A stretch of DNA of 64,000 nt from Alteromonas mediterranea DE (GCF_000020585.3 NC_011138.3:2027136-2091135); one strand, 5' to 3'; shown: positions 23,106 to 36,424, numbered from the stretch's first letter. Made by a program: numbers and translations. The notes: a model not told the origin generated them from the letters alone.

Positions 23106-25018
23106 TAATTCGCCCCTAACTTATTGGTATTGTTTGATTGTGCTGTATTGACGGTGTCGAACACCCGATCTTTGAAGTAAAAGTCCATAATTTGACGGGC
23201 TACGGGCGCAGCATTTTTACTTCCGCCTCCCACGTTCTCTAGCACTACTGTTACCGAAATTTCCGGGTCATCGAAAGGTGCAAAGCCAACATACATGGCG
23301 TTATCGCGAAGGCGCTCATCTATTTTGCTGGCATCATACTTTTCATTTTGTCCTACAGTAAACAGCTGAGCCGTTCCTGTTTTACCCGCTGAATCGTAAG
23401 GAGTATCGGCAAAGGCATGCCTAGCGCCGCCTTCTTCACCGCTAACAACATCGCGCATCGCGTTCAATACAACATCTAAGTTGTCGCGATTTTTAATTTC
23501 GATAGGACGTAACGATTTAAGGGGAATGAGGTCTACCGAGCTATCCGTTTTCATATAGCCGCGAATAATTTGCGGAATGTAGCGTTCCCCCGCGTTTATC
23601 AGCGTATTCACTGAGGTATTGAGCTGCACAGGAGTGGTGGTCCAATAGCTTTGACCAATGCCTACCGGAATGGTATCGCCTATATACCAAGGCTGATTAA
23701 ATCGAGCGCGCTTCCAGCCACGGCTAGGCATATTGGCATCAGATTCTTCATATAAGTCGATGCCGGTAAAATCACCGAACCCAAATTTATACATGGCGTC
23801 GCTTATTTTATCGATACCCAGTTTATAGGCTAACTCGTAATAATAGGTATCGCAGGACACCTCTATCGCTTTAGAAACATCAACTTTGCCATGACCCCAG
23901 CGACGCCAATCACGCCACACGTGTGATACGTTTGGCAGTTTATAACGGCCCGTATCAGTAATGGTGTAGTCTTTCGTGATCACACCTTCTTCTAAGCCTA
24001 CTAAGCCTAGGTGGGGCTTAATCGTCGACGCTGGCGGGTATTGCCCCTGGGTCGCTCGATTAATAAGCGGGCGGTCGGGAGAATTTAACAGTGCTGAATA
24101 GTTCTTACTGCTAATGCCGTGAACAAACAAGTTGGGGTCGTAACTGGGGTTTGAATAAAGTGCCAGCACTCCACCGGTTTTCACGTCGGTAACAACAATT
24201 GCTCCACGCATGCCATCGATAATGCGCTGGGCTTCTAGCTGAAGTTTTAGATCTAAATTAAGTACGATGTCTTTGCCTGGCGTTGGCGGTTCAACACTAA
24301 GAACGCGAATAATTCGGCCTTGATTGTTGACCTCCACCTGTTGGTAACCAACCTTTCCGTGCAGGAGTTCTTCATGATATTTTTCAATACCCAACTTACC
24401 AATGTCATGCGTAGCCGCATAGTTATCTTCTTGGCCCGCCTCAACAAGCTTTTGTAAGTCTCGTTTATTAATTCGGGCAACGTAACCAAGGGCATGCGTA
24501 AGGGTTTCTTTGTAGGGGTAATGACGGGCCAGACGAGCCTCAATTTGTACGCCGGGAAACTTATGTTTGCTGGCGGAAAATAGCGCAACTTCCTCTTCGC
24601 TAAGCTGTGTACGAAGTGCTACCGGTTTAAATCGGCGGGTACCTTTAAGCGTTGACTGAAAGCGTTCAAGTTCATCGTTAGTAATACCCATCAGTTCAGT
24701 CAGTTCCAGAAGGGTGGCATCAATATCATCGACCTGTTCCGGAATGACTTCCAAACTAAAAACGGGGCGATTTTCTGCTAAAAGCACACCGTTACGATCG
24801 TAGATAAGCCCGCGGTTGGGCGCTATCGGCAGCACTTTAATTCGGTTACCGTTAGAACGGGTCTGATAATCTTCAAACTGAGTAACCTGCAAAGAATAAA
24901 GGTTGTTTAGCACAATGCCCAACATGGCTATAACAATGATAAAAGCAATCGTCGCCCGACGAGCGAACAAGTTCGCTTCGGCTGAATGGTCGCGTATCGC
25001 TTGACGTTTTCGGTGCAT
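23105..25018 (-). CDS. mrdA: Penicillin-binding protein 2
   Basis: Transpeptidase that crosslinks the wall during elongation, paired with RodA. 637 residues. One N-terminal membrane segment (about 26-47), a dimerisation region containing [24 protein letters not shown], then the transpeptidase domain: active Ser in PPASTIKP near 330, SCD near 386 where many PBPs have SxN, and KTG in [10 protein letters not shown] near 550. ATG 25018 was chosen because AAAGGAAG stands just upstream; an ATG at 25033 is also in frame. Confidence 0.96.
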   Translation of the reverse strand: MHRKRQAIRDHSAEANLFARRATIAFIIVIAMLGIVLNNLYSLQVTQFEDYQTRSNGNRIKVLPIAPNRGLIYDRNGVLLAENRPVFSLEVIPEQVDDIDATLLELTELMGITNDELERFQSTLKGTRRFKPVALRTQLSEEEVALFSASKHKFPGVQIEARLARHYPYKETLTHALGYVARINKRDLQKLVEAGQEDNYAATHDIGKLGIEKYHEELLHGKVGYQQVEVNNQGRIIRVLSVEPPTPGKDIVLNLDLKLQLEAQRIIDGMRGAIVVTDVKTGGVLALYSNPSYDPNLFVHGISSKNYSALLNSPDRPLINRATQGQYPPASTIKPHLGLVGLEEGVITKDYTITDTGRYKLPNVSHVWRDWRRWGHGKVDVSKAIEVSCDTYYYELAYKLGIDKISDAMYKFGFGDFTGIDLYEESDANMPSRGWKRARFNQPWYIGDTIPVGIGQSYWTTTPVQLNTSVNTLINAGERYIPQIIRGYMKTDSSVDLIPLKSLRPIEIKNRDNLDVVLNAMRDVVSGEEGGARHAFADTPYDSAGKTGTAQLFTVGQNEKYDASKIDERLRDNAMYVGFAPFDDPEISVTVVLENVGGGSKNAAPVARQIMDFYFKDRVFDTVNTAQSNNTNKLGAN

Positions 25019-25048
25019 TGACTTCCTTTGCATTAGCGTAAAGCCGCC

Positions 25049-25519
25049 TTACTCACGATGATAAGGGTGATTCTGCGTTACCGACCACGCGCGGTAGAGG
25101 CTTTCGGTAAGAATAATTCTCACCAGAGGGTGGGGTAACGTAAGCGCTGACAATGACCATTTTTGTTCAGAGGCGGCAATACAGTCTGGGGCTAATCCTT
25201 CAGGACCGCCGATAAGTAAGCTCACGTCGCGCCCATCCATTTTCCAGTTATCCAACTGCTTGGCTAGGGTTGGCGTGTCCCAAGGTTTGCCCGTTACTTC
25301 TAAAGTAACAATGCGGTTTCCTTTAGGAATAGCAGCAAGCATCTGCTCGCCTTCTTTTTCTAAAATACGTTTTATATCGGCGTTTTTTCCGCGCTTTCCG
25401 GCAGCAATCTCGGTAAATGAAACGGGCATGTCGCTGGGGAAGCGGCGAATGAATTCGTCAACGCCTGTATTCACCCAGTTTGGCATTTTCGTACCAACCG
25501 CAACAATTTGTATACGCAC
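25049..25519 (-). CDS. rlmH: 23S rRNA (pseudouridine1915-N3)-methyltransferase RlmH
   Basis: SPOUT methyltransferase acting on helix 69 of the 70S ribosome. 156 residues. SAM-binding knot [14 protein letters not shown] near 102-115 and the C-terminal signature [20 protein letters not shown], ending NHPYHRE as expected. Starts at GTG 25519. It lies 15 bases upstream of mrdA and 115 bases after rsfS. Confidence 0.96.
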   Translation of the reverse strand: MRIQIVAVGTKMPNWVNTGVDEFIRRFPSDMPVSFTEIAAGKRGKNADIKRILEKEGEQMLAAIPKGNRIVTLEVTGKPWDTPTLAKQLDNWKMDGRDVSLLIGGPEGLAPDCIAASEQKWSLSALTLPHPLVRIILTESLYRAWSVTQNHPYHRE

Positions 25520-25634
25520 TTTCGACCCTTACCGCAGGTTGTAATAGTTATAGTGGCTATGAAGACCGTACTTTAGCCAGCACGGCCATCCATAAGGCAA
25601 GATTGCTTTAAGTTTTAATCGCGTTGTGTAGTGA

Positions 25635-25952
25635 TTACGACCAAAGCTTTTCTAGCTGATAGAAATCACGGGTTTCGTCTTGCATAACATGCAAAATAAC
25701 ATCGCCAAAGTCTACCAGCACCCATTCACCAGATTCCTTGCCTTCAACGCTTCCAGGCGCATGGCCCGCGTTTTTCGCTTCTACCATTACGTTTTCAGCA
25801 ATAGAAGATACATGACGCTTAGAGTTACCCGAGCAAATGATCATGGTATCTGTAATACTTGATTTGCCGCGAACGTCTAGTTCAATGACATCACGGGCTT
25901 TCATATCGTCGATTTTGTCTTTAACAAACTGTTTGAGCTGTTGACTCTCCAA
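25635..25952 (-). CDS. rsfS: Ribosomal silencing factor RsfS
   Basis: Binds ribosomal protein L14 and blocks subunit joining during starvation. 105 residues of the Iojap/RsfS fold: ELDVRGKSSITDTMIICSGNS near 24-44, RHVSSIAENV near 46-55, ESGEWVLVDFGDVILHVMQD near 72-91 and the end RDFYQLEKLW. TTG 25952 is the likely start, with GAGGAAA seven bases upstream. Between nadD and rlmH, its usual place. Confidence 0.95.
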   Translation of the reverse strand: MESQQLKQFVKDKIDDMKARDVIELDVRGKSSITDTMIICSGNSKRHVSSIAENVMVEAKNAGHAPGSVEGKESGEWVLVDFGDVILHVMQDETRDFYQLEKLWS

Positions 25953-25969
25953 GAGTTTTCCTCACTTAC

Positions 25970-26662
25970 TTAACTTTTATATAACTGATGTTCGTTTATG
26001 TACTCAAGTACCGCATTTTCCAACCACAATTCAGCGGGCGAACCCTCTAGTACGTGACCTTTATCAGCTGAAGTAGTACTAGCGAGTACTTCACGAATCT
26101 CAGTAGATGAAACATTATAAAGCGGTGTGTTGGTTAACACTACTCTACCTGCAGGTTCTGTGTGAATCACGTTTTTGTCGTCGCTCACATGAGTATCTAA
26201 CCAGGCTTGTATTGCGCAAGGAGGCGAGAATTCTTCATCGTCTCTACGCATAACCACTAAGTGACAATAATCGAGTAGGTGCTCCCACTCGTACCATTTA
26301 TCCAGATTATACAGCGAATCTGCACCAATGAAAAAACAGATTGTGTCATCACTGTTTTCTTTTAATGCGCGCAGTGTTTTTACTGTATAAGACGGCGACG
26401 GCAACGTAAGTTCAATTAGCTCTGGAATAAGTCTGTCATTGGTTTGTGCGCAAAGCTCAATCATTCTCACGCGATGGGTTTCTGACACGCCGACTGCCTT
26501 ATGTGGAGCTAATTTGCAGGGCATAAGGTGAACTTCGTGTACGCCTAATTCATCAGCAGCGCTAAGCGCCGCTTCAATATGCCCCTTATGTGGAGGGTTA
26601 AAGGTTCCCCCTAAAATGGCTTTAACTGTTGGGCGTGTTGTAAACGTGGGAGGTAAACTCAC
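25970..26662 (-). CDS. nadD: Nicotinate-mononucleotide adenylyltransferase
   Basis: Makes deamido-NAD from nicotinate mononucleotide and ATP. 230 residues with nucleotidyltransferase motif GGTFNPPHKGHIEAA near 18-32 and the C-terminal SSTEIRE near 190. FIGADSLYNLDKWYEW is also characteristic. GTG 26662 start, AAGGA nine bases upstream. Follows holA by 13 bases in the leuS operon. Confidence 0.95.
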   Translation of the reverse strand: MSLPPTFTTRPTVKAILGGTFNPPHKGHIEAALSAADELGVHEVHLMPCKLAPHKAVGVSETHRVRMIELCAQTNDRLIPELIELTLPSPSYTVKTLRALKENSDDTICFFIGADSLYNLDKWYEWEHLLDYCHLVVMRRDDEEFSPPCAIQAWLDTHVSDDKNVIHTEPAGRVVLTNTPLYNVSSTEIREVLASTTSADKGHVLEGSPAELWLENAVLEYINEHQLYKS

Positions 26663-26675
26663 TACGTGACGTCCT

Positions 26676-27701
26676 TTATGCTTGTAATAGCGGTGTTTCG
26701 CGTAAATCGAACCCCATGAACATCATACAAAGGTGACACATTTCAACATAAGGGCGAGCGATTACGTTTTGCTTAAAGGCATGATCTGATTGGGTAAGGG
26801 CGTGTTGAATATCTTCTAATTGAGCGAAGCTAAGGCGACTTAACGCACTCTGGTAGTAACCCTGACGGTTACGCCAAATTCCAAACTTTTGCCACTGAAT
26901 GGGACCGCTTTGCTCAGCAAGCTTTAACTTCCAAAGTTGCTCCCATTCTCGAATTAATGCCCAAATAATAATATTCGGCTCTAAGCCTTCACTTTCCAGC
27001 CGGTAAAGCATCTTAATACAGCGGATGCTATCCCCGCTTAGCATGACATCGACCAGCTGAAACACGTTAAAACGTGACTGGTCTACCATAGCCTGCTCTA
27101 TTTGCGCTTCTGAAATAGATTGCTGGGGGTAGAGTAGGGCTAGTTTATCAATTTCCTGTTTAGCGGCCAGCATGTTGCCTTCACAAAAATCGGCAATCAT
27201 TTTAACCCCAGCAGCGGACACAGATAATTGGTGGGCTTTGAGTTGTTGATTTAACCAAGCGCTAAGCTGTTTCCCTTCTAATGGATAGCAAAGCACAGAG
27301 GCGCCAATGTCATCTAAAACTTTAAACCACTTTCCGCGCTGTACATCTTTGCCGATTTTGGGGCCGTGAACCAATAACAAGATATCGGGGCTTAGCGACG
27401 CTGCGACTTCTTGCAGCATTTTACTGCCCTCAGTACCCGGCTTACCGGTAGGTAACTCAAGTTCAATAAACTGCTGGCTAGAAAACAGCGACATGCTTTG
27501 CGTGGCTTCAATCAACTGGTTCCAATTAAAACCTGTTTCAGCCACCAAGACCGTGCGTTCTTCAAAACCATTGGCCTTTGCTTTAGCACGTATTTGCTCA
27601 ATGACATCAAACTTTTGTTGAGGTTCGTCACCAAACACAAGATAGCATGGGCGCAATGCCTTCGTGATATCTTGACTAAATTGGTTTGGGTATATTTGCA
27701 T
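26676..27701 (-). CDS. holA: DNA polymerase III subunit delta
   Basis: Clamp-loader subunit that opens the sliding clamp. 341 residues. N-terminal YLVFGDEPQQKFDVIEQIR near 20-38, the clamp-contacting region SMSLFSSQQFIELELPTGKP near 68-87, and lid domain elements such as FCEGNMLAAKQEIDKLALLYP. Diverged as usual for HolA but length and position between lptE and nadD leave little doubt. Confidence 0.94.
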   Translation of the reverse strand: MQIYPNQFSQDITKALRPCYLVFGDEPQQKFDVIEQIRAKAKANGFEERTVLVAETGFNWNQLIEATQSMSLFSSQQFIELELPTGKPGTEGSKMLQEVAASLSPDILLLVHGPKIGKDVQRGKWFKVLDDIGASVLCYPLEGKQLSAWLNQQLKAHQLSVSAAGVKMIADFCEGNMLAAKQEIDKLALLYPQQSISEAQIEQAMVDQSRFNVFQLVDVMLSGDSIRCIKMLYRLESEGLEPNIIIWALIREWEQLWKLKLAEQSGPIQWQKFGIWRNRQGYYQSALSRLSFAQLEDIQHALTQSDHAFKQNVIARPYVEMCHLCMMFMGFDLRETPLLQA

Positions 27702-27711
27702 GGACGAAGCG

Positions 27712-28227
27712 CTATTTATCGGCGCTGACAGGCGCAGCGACAGCTTGACTAGAAAGGCGTCTAATCATGATGTCGGCGGCTTCATCGCGCATTTCGCTTA
27801 ACATTAATTCGAGTTCACGAGATTTGGCCAACACTTGGTCTGGATCATCTTGATAGTCGCGGACCACTTCAAACTGCGCCATTACCGCTTCTTTGTCGGG
27901 AAACTGCACGCGATAGCGAACAACGTAAATAAGCTCGTATTCTGCGACTTGACCTGAAGGATAAACAGATAACAGTTGACGTTCTAGTTTTTCAGGAAGT
28001 AAATAAATGCTCACGCTTTGTGCAGAAACCGTGTCTATACTGCTTAAGCCGTAAACATTTAAGCGTTTATCGAGCGCACGCGCAAGGGGCGCGTGTGCTC
28101 GAGCACTTTCAATGGCAACTGTATTAATGTTGTCCGGTAGACTAGGGCTACTTCGTAAATGGAAACCACAGCCTGTTACCAGAACCGTAACCAATACAGC
28201 GACTGCGAATTGTAAGTGCTTTTTCAT
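27712..28227 (-). CDS. lptE: LPS-assembly lipoprotein LptE
   Basis: Plugs the outer-membrane LPS translocon LptD. 171 residues with a signal peptide and lipobox VTGC (Cys near 20), then GFHLRSSPSLPDNINTVAIE, the start of the LptE fold. Located ten bases before holA and 13 after leuS. Confidence 0.93.
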   Translation of the reverse strand: MKKHLQFAVAVLVTVLVTGCGFHLRSSPSLPDNINTVAIESARAHAPLARALDKRLNVYGLSSIDTVSAQSVSIYLLPEKLERQLLSVYPSGQVAEYELIYVVRYRVQFPDKEAVMAQFEVVRDYQDDPDQVLAKSRELELMLSEMRDEAADIMIRRLSSQAVAAPVSADK

Positions 28228-28240
28228 AGTATAAGCAGAC

Positions 28241-31163
<2,923 letters not shown>

Positions 31164-31799
31164 TTATCGCTTGGCATTGTCTTTTGCCATGTCGTTAAGC
31201 TGTCTGTCACTAAAAGCGGTTAATGCATTTAGCTGCTGTGCCTGCACTTTGTCGACGACCTTAACCAAATTGGCTGCGTCCTCGCTAGATGCTCTTTGAC
31301 CGCTGAAGTGAATATTGCCAGACGCGTGGTAGGTAAGGGTCACTTTCGTTTTTGGTGAGAATTTGCGCTTTGTTTCTTCGTTCGATGAAGCGCTTTCTTC
31401 CATAGTACTGAATTCCCAAGTGAGCGCACCTGATATGCCCATTTCTTGAAGGGGTCCTAATCCGCCTGTCATTACCACTTTTTTGTTAGGCTCCACATAG
31501 CTTATTTGCATGTGTGCCGCACTTGCTGTTTGTGTAACTTCGCAAAAGCAACCACCGGCTTGTTCATCAATACTAAGCGTACCCTTCCACCAAGTATGAT
31601 CTTTTGGCCACCACTTATCCACCTGTTGAATAAAGTGAGAATACACTGCCTCGATAGGTGCAGCACTTTCACTTGTGTTAGTAATAGAAAATCCCGAATT
31701 GTCCGCATAGTTTACTTTAGCGAGGCAAGATGGAGAAAATATAACGCCCAGTACACTCGAAAAGAGCATGGCTTTGCTAGCTTTCGTTATTGTCGTCAT
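31164..31799 (-). CDS. Exported SRPBCC-domain protein
   Basis: 211 residues. N-terminal signal peptide (about 1-27, hydrophobic core AMLFSSVLGVIFSPSCLA). The rest resembles the SRPBCC / Hsp90-ATPase-activator-like fold that binds hydrophobic ligands: APIEAVYSHFIQQVDKWWP near 47-65, HTWWKG, LSIDEQAGGCFCE, then GLGPLQEMGISGALTWEF. The polar insertion ESASSNEETKRKFSPKTK is typical of a flexible loop. Ligand and role unknown. Single gene, divergent from the Lon-like gene. Confidence 0.7.
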   Translation of the reverse strand: MTTITKASKAMLFSSVLGVIFSPSCLAKVNYADNSGFSITNTSESAAPIEAVYSHFIQQVDKWWPKDHTWWKGTLSIDEQAGGCFCEVTQTASAAHMQISYVEPNKKVVMTGGLGPLQEMGISGALTWEFSTMEESASSNEETKRKFSPKTKVTLTYHASGNIHFSGQRASSEDAANLVKVVDKVQAQQLNALTAFSDRQLNDMAKDNAKR

Positions 31800-32084
31800 T
31801 GTTCTAACCTTTGTTTTTTATTATTCGTGTCGGCTTCTTGGTAAATAAATTTTCACTTTGTAACGCACTTACCGCCATTAAAAAGCTACACCTTGTTTCC
31901 TCATGTATCAATGTGAACAGAAGCCTTTGTGCCTGCCCAATATGTCTTAATCTATTCATTAAGACGCTAAGATGGTTGTTTGTTGTTCAATTAACAACGT
32001 AAAGCTGCCTTATTAGAGTTAACCGTTTGACACTACTGTTAATTAGGGTTTCACTTAAGTAAAGAAACGAAAAATAGAACAGAC

Positions 32085-34481
32085 ATGTCTGTAGACACTA
32101 ATTTATATGCGTTAGATGTAGATGCGCTTTCACCTACCATCAATCGCCGAGCGATTAACAGTGCTTTAAAAGATGATGAAGCGCTAAATGCGACCTTTAT
32201 TGGGCAAGAGCGTGCGCGCGAAGCACTCACATTCGGGTTAGGCATTAGCACCAGAGGTTACAACCTTTACGTGATGGGTGAACCTGCCACAGGCCGTTTT
32301 ACGCTGGTAAAAGATTACATTGAACGCCAAGTTGCACAGCTTCCCGCACCCGACGATTGGTGTTATATCAATAATTTCGACGATGAACGCCAACCCGTAG
32401 CGCTAAAATTTCCGCCAAGTGGCGGCAAGGCATTTCAAAAAGATATGGCTGCACTTATCGATGATGTCTTGGACTCACTGCCTATCGCATTTGATAACCC
32501 TGGTTATCAGCGCCGCCGTGCCTCTATCTCTAGAGAGTTTGAGCAAAAGTACGATGCTGCTATTGATGCTGTAGAGCGTTATGCTCAAGCCAACGACGTT
32601 GCGCTTTATGAAGAGGGTGGTTCAATTACCTTTTCACCCATTATTAACGGCAAGCCTATCAGAGATACTGATTTTGCATCGCTCACTGACGATCAGCGAG
32701 AGGGCTTTTACACGCTAATTGACGATTTAGAAAACAGACTGAGTGAAAGTTTGTTGAGTTTACCTACGTGGAAACGCGAAAACTCAGAACGTCTGCGTGA
32801 GCTTGACAAAAAGACCGCAGAGCACGTAATTAAGCCGCTTATTAAGGTGTTTGAACACAAATACGCCTCTGAGCTTGGGGTAATGAAATACCTCAAACAG
32901 CTTAAAAACGCTTTGGTTAGTGCTATTTTGGTTATACACGGCGAAGAGCAAAAAGAAGAGAAGAGTGACGACTTTGATAAAAAAGTATTTTTAGAAGAGC
33001 AGTTTCTTCCCAATGTATTGGTTTCGAATAAATTAGACGATGCGGCACCTGTTATATACGAGCCAAACCCTACCTACCAGAACTTATTCGGTAAAATAGA
33101 GTACACAAATATCCACGGCAGTGTATTTACCAATTACCGAATGATACAGCCTGGTGCACTGCACCGCGCAAATGGTGGCTATCTTTTGTTGGATGTCGAC
33201 CAAGTCATTGAACAGCCTTTTGTGTGGGATACCCTGAAACTTGCCATTAAGTCCCAGCGCTTGCGCATGGACTTACCCCAGCAAGACGTGGGAATGGTTA
33301 ACAACATCACGCTTAATCCTCAGCCTATCGATTTAAACGTAAAAATTGTTTTGCTTGGTTCTCGCGACCTTTACTACACGCTACAAGATTACGATGACGA
33401 GTTTGACGAATTGTTCCGAGTGCTCGTAGATTTTGACTTGGAAATACCCGTTACGCGACAGGCACTTTTCGATTTTGTAGGCAAAGTACGTGCCCATCTC
33501 ATTCACCTGGGGCTTAAAGGTATAACGGCTAATGCTATGTGCAGGCTAGTAGAGTATTCGCTACGAATGGCCGAGCACAAAGAGAAACTTTCTGCGCATT
33601 TTGCCGAAGTCATTGAACTGGTTAATGAAGCCTATTACTTCTGTCAAAAATCGAATGCCGACACCCTAGAGCTTGATCATTTGAAGACGGCGTTAAGTGC
33701 GAAAAAGCGCCGTACCGGCCGCGTTAGTCAAACGCTACTAAACGATATTAAAGAAGGGCATGTACTTATTGCCACTGAAGGTAAAGCGGTAGGTAAGGTA
33801 AACGGGCTTACGGTTTTGGATATCGGTGACACGGCGTTTGGTACACCTGCGCGCATTACATCTACCGTGTTTGCTGGGGCAAGTGGTGTAGTTGATATCG
33901 AGCGTGAAGTAGAGCTTGGACAGCCTATTCACTCTAAGGGCGTCATGCTCCTTAACGGATATTTAGGTAATAAATATGCTCAGCATTTCCCGTTAACGCT
34001 ATCTGCAAACATTGCGTTAGAACAGTCATACGGGCATATCGACGGCGACAGTGCATCCCTTGGGGAACTGGTTGCGCTTATCTCAGCGCTTACTAAAATC
34101 CCATGTTTACAAACTTTGGCCATAACGGGTTCAATAAACCAGTATGGTGAAGTGCAAGCCGTAGGCGGCGTAAACGAGAAGATCGAAGGCTTTTTCGATT
34201 TGTGTCAGCACCGCGGGCTTACCGGTACACAGGGGGTAATTATTCCTAAATCGAATGCCATCAACTTGGTATTAGACACCACCGTTATCGATGCAGTGAA
34301 AAAAGGGCTATTCCATATTTACACCGTTGAAACCGTAGACGACGCGTTAACCATTTTGATGGAACAAGAGGCGGGTAAAATTAGCAGTAAAGGCCGCTAC
34401 CCCAAAAACTCTATTAACTACCATGCAGTAAATCGACTATACAACATTGCGCTTATTGTAAATGGTGGAGATGGAGAGTAG
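32085..34481 (+). CDS. Lon-related AAA ATP-dependent protease
   Basis: 798 residues of the Lon-related family (AAA_32 plus Lon C-terminal protease domain; LonB-like), to which E. coli YcbZ also belongs. N-terminal ATPase with a Walker A-like GEPATGRFTLV near 65-75, in which Arg stands where Lys is usual; Walker B-like GGYLLLDVDQV near 365. A helical insertion with many charged residues lies near 170-300. Protease dyad Ser656 (DGDSAS) and Lys699 (NEKIEGF), 43 residues apart exactly as in Lon. Substrates unknown. Single gene. Confidence 0.9.
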   Translation: MSVDTNLYALDVDALSPTINRRAINSALKDDEALNATFIGQERAREALTFGLGISTRGYNLYVMGEPATGRFTLVKDYIERQVAQLPAPDDWCYINNFDDERQPVALKFPPSGGKAFQKDMAALIDDVLDSLPIAFDNPGYQRRRASISREFEQKYDAAIDAVERYAQANDVALYEEGGSITFSPIINGKPIRDTDFASLTDDQREGFYTLIDDLENRLSESLLSLPTWKRENSERLRELDKKTAEHVIKPLIKVFEHKYASELGVMKYLKQLKNALVSAILVIHGEEQKEEKSDDFDKKVFLEEQFLPNVLVSNKLDDAAPVIYEPNPTYQNLFGKIEYTNIHGSVFTNYRMIQPGALHRANGGYLLLDVDQVIEQPFVWDTLKLAIKSQRLRMDLPQQDVGMVNNITLNPQPIDLNVKIVLLGSRDLYYTLQDYDDEFDELFRVLVDFDLEIPVTRQALFDFVGKVRAHLIHLGLKGITANAMCRLVEYSLRMAEHKEKLSAHFAEVIELVNEAYYFCQKSNADTLELDHLKTALSAKKRRTGRVSQTLLNDIKEGHVLIATEGKAVGKVNGLTVLDIGDTAFGTPARITSTVFAGASGVVDIEREVELGQPIHSKGVMLLNGYLGNKYAQHFPLTLSANIALEQSYGHIDGDSASLGELVALISALTKIPCLQTLAITGSINQYGEVQAVGGVNEKIEGFFDLCQHRGLTGTQGVIIPKSNAINLVLDTTVIDAVKKGLFHIYTVETVDDALTILMEQEAGKISSKGRYPKNSINYHAVNRLYNIALIVNGGDGE

Positions 34482-34638
34482 ACGAAAAGCTAATCTTTTT
34501 TGTGAAATAATAATGGCAATTTGGTGTAAAAGATAAGTAATAAAAAATATATTAGGCAACATTGGCATTCATAACATTATTATCCGCATCAATGTTAGAA
34601 ATAGTCGTGCTGCCGTTTAAAAAATAAGAAGGTAAACC

Positions 34639-35445
34639 ATGCAACCGAATTGCAGTGTAGTGACGAGGAATAACGTCACCATCCATGGTTCAGGAAGTAA
34701 CGTAATAATGTTAGCTCACGGTTTCGGCTGTGATCAGCAGATGTGGTGCCACCTGTTACCCTACCTTGTAGAAAAGTACAAAGTAGTGTTATTTGACTAT
34801 GTAGGATGCGGCGCTTCTGATTATTCAGCCTACGATACTAATCGCTATGCGACACTCGATGGATACGCTCAGGACGTCCTAGATATTTGCGAGGCGTTAA
34901 ACCTTAAGGATGTAATCTTCGTCGGGCACTCGGTTAGCATTATGATTGGCATGCGCGCGGCTATCCAATTACCTCACATTTTTTCTAAGCTTGTCATGGT
35001 ATGTCCGTCTCCCTGCTTTCTAAATCTCCCCCCTGACTACATGGGAGGCTTCGACAAAGCAGATTTAGAAGAACTATTAAACCTTATGGACAAGAACTAT
35101 GTGGGGTGGGCAAATTATTTAGCGCCCTTGGTCATGGGGCAAGACAATAGCGCAGACTTAATTCAAGAACTTGAAACAAGTTTCTGCTCTACGGACCCTA
35201 AGTTCGCCAAGCCGTTTGCCAAAACTACGTTTTTTTCTGACGACAGAGCACAGCTTGCAAAGCTCATGCTTCCTACACTTATTTTACAAAGCAAGCACGA
35301 TAATTTAGCGTCAACAAATGTGGGGGAATACATGAATAACGCTATTCCGGACGCTAAAATGCATATCGTTGATGCCTATGGACATTGTTTACACATGACT
35401 AACCCGGCTACTGTGTTTACCTTATTCGAGGATTTCGCAGCTTGA
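34639..35445 (+). CDS. RsbQ-like alpha/beta hydrolase
   Basis: 268-residue alpha/beta hydrolase strongly resembling Bacillus RsbQ: HGFGCDQQMWCHL, LFDYVGCGASD, YATLDGYAQDVLDICEAL, GHSVS and FCSTDPKFAKPFAKTTFFSD. Catalytic triad Ser98, Asp221, His249, each two residues beyond the RsbQ triad (96/219/247). In Bacillus RsbQ makes or delivers a small hydrophobic molecule to the PAS domain of the phosphatase RsbP during energy stress; the fold is also that of plant karrikin and strigolactone receptors. Here the partner is a PAS-GGDEF protein whose start overlaps this gene's stop (TTGA). GAAGG stands before the ATG. Confidence 0.92.
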   Translation: MQPNCSVVTRNNVTIHGSGSNVIMLAHGFGCDQQMWCHLLPYLVEKYKVVLFDYVGCGASDYSAYDTNRYATLDGYAQDVLDICEALNLKDVIFVGHSVSIMIGMRAAIQLPHIFSKLVMVCPSPCFLNLPPDYMGGFDKADLEELLNLMDKNYVGWANYLAPLVMGQDNSADLIQELETSFCSTDPKFAKPFAKTTFFSDDRAQLAKLMLPTLILQSKHDNLASTNVGEYMNNAIPDAKMHIVDAYGHCLHMTNPATVFTLFEDFAA

Positions 35446-36356
35446 AAGAAGCAGTAGAGGAAGACTTCCCCTGTTTGTTACTTAAATCGGATTTAGAAAC
35501 GACAGAAATAAAATGGTTTAATCCCTATGCCAAGTCGTTTCTTGGGGTAGAGTGGACTTCTGAGAAGAAAATAATCGACCTCGTCTCTAAGGCAAGTTCG
35601 ATATTTTACGAAAGTTATATAAAACCTATACTCCTAGCCAATGGTGAATATTTAGAAGTTCAAATCACCTTGTTATCGGGCTCGGGCCAAAGAGTGCCCG
35701 CTGTGGCCAATATCACGGTTTCAGGTCACATACTGTACTGGGCGATATACGTTGCAAAAGAACGAGATAAGCTTTATCAGGAGTTGATAGAAGCAAAAGA
35801 TCAACTTGAAAAGAAGACCGAAGAGCTTACGGCTGTAAGCCGTCGAGATACATTGACGCCTTTACTTAATCGTCGCGCGGCAAATGACGATGTGCTAAAA
35901 ATGATATCTCAATCGCGTCGCGCCTTTGTCCCCCTATCTTTTCTGCTTTTGGACATCGACTTTTTTAAAAAGATTAACGACGCCTTTGGGCATGAAGAAG
36001 GCGATAGAATACTTATAAAGTTATCACACGTGTTGCTGGAGCAAGTGCGCGAGACAGATGTTGTGGCAAGGTGGGGCGGTGAAGAGTTTTTAATGGTGCT
36101 TTTTAACACGGATATAAAAGACATAAAGCCCTTTAGCGAACGGCTGCACAATGCCATAAGCGAAATTAGTTTACCCAGCGGTAAGCCTTTAACGGCAAGT
36201 ATTGGTGGTACTGTGTTAGAAAAAGGTGACCTTGAACAACCAAATCTGATTGCCCAGCAATTGCTAAAAGCGGATAAGGCACTTTATGAAGTAAAAGCCA
36301 ATCAAAGAGCCCATACTCGAATTTATGATAGTGTTCACGGTATTGTTAAGATTTAA
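35442..36356 (+). CDS. PAS-GGDEF diguanylate cyclase, partner of the RsbQ-like hydrolase
   Basis: 304-residue cytosolic protein with no membrane segment. Residues about 1-108 look like a PAS domain (WFNPYAKSFLGVEW ... ILYWAIYVAKERD), 110-135 are a coiled coil (YQELIEAKDQLEKKTEEL), and about 137-304 a GGDEF domain: RRDTLTPLLNRRA, LLLDIDFFKKINDAFGHEEGD, and active site GGEEF at 212-216. The inhibitory site RETD (203-206) is present, so it should make c-di-GMP and be product-inhibited. TTG start overlapping the hydrolase stop implies coupling. The pair suggests a hydrolase-PAS sensor whose output is c-di-GMP. Confidence 0.9.
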   Translation: MKEAVEEDFPCLLLKSDLETTEIKWFNPYAKSFLGVEWTSEKKIIDLVSKASSIFYESYIKPILLANGEYLEVQITLLSGSGQRVPAVANITVSGHILYWAIYVAKERDKLYQELIEAKDQLEKKTEELTAVSRRDTLTPLLNRRAANDDVLKMISQSRRAFVPLSFLLLDIDFFKKINDAFGHEEGDRILIKLSHVLLEQVRETDVVARWGGEEFLMVLFNTDIKDIKPFSERLHNAISEISLPSGKPLTASIGGTVLEKGDLEQPNLIAQQLLKADKALYEVKANQRAHTRIYDSVHGIVKI

Positions 36357-36394
36357 ATAATGCCAATTATCACTAGGTATTGATTGGCGTTATT
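36356..36394 (+). terminator. Hairpin after the PAS-GGDEF gene
   Basis: Arms AATAATGCCAAT / ATTGGCGTTATT with one G-T pair and a 15-base loop, starting at the stop codon. No long T run, so moderate support. Confidence 0.5.
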
Positions 36395-36424
36395 GGTATT
36401 AATTACCCTAGGCGTTTAATATTC

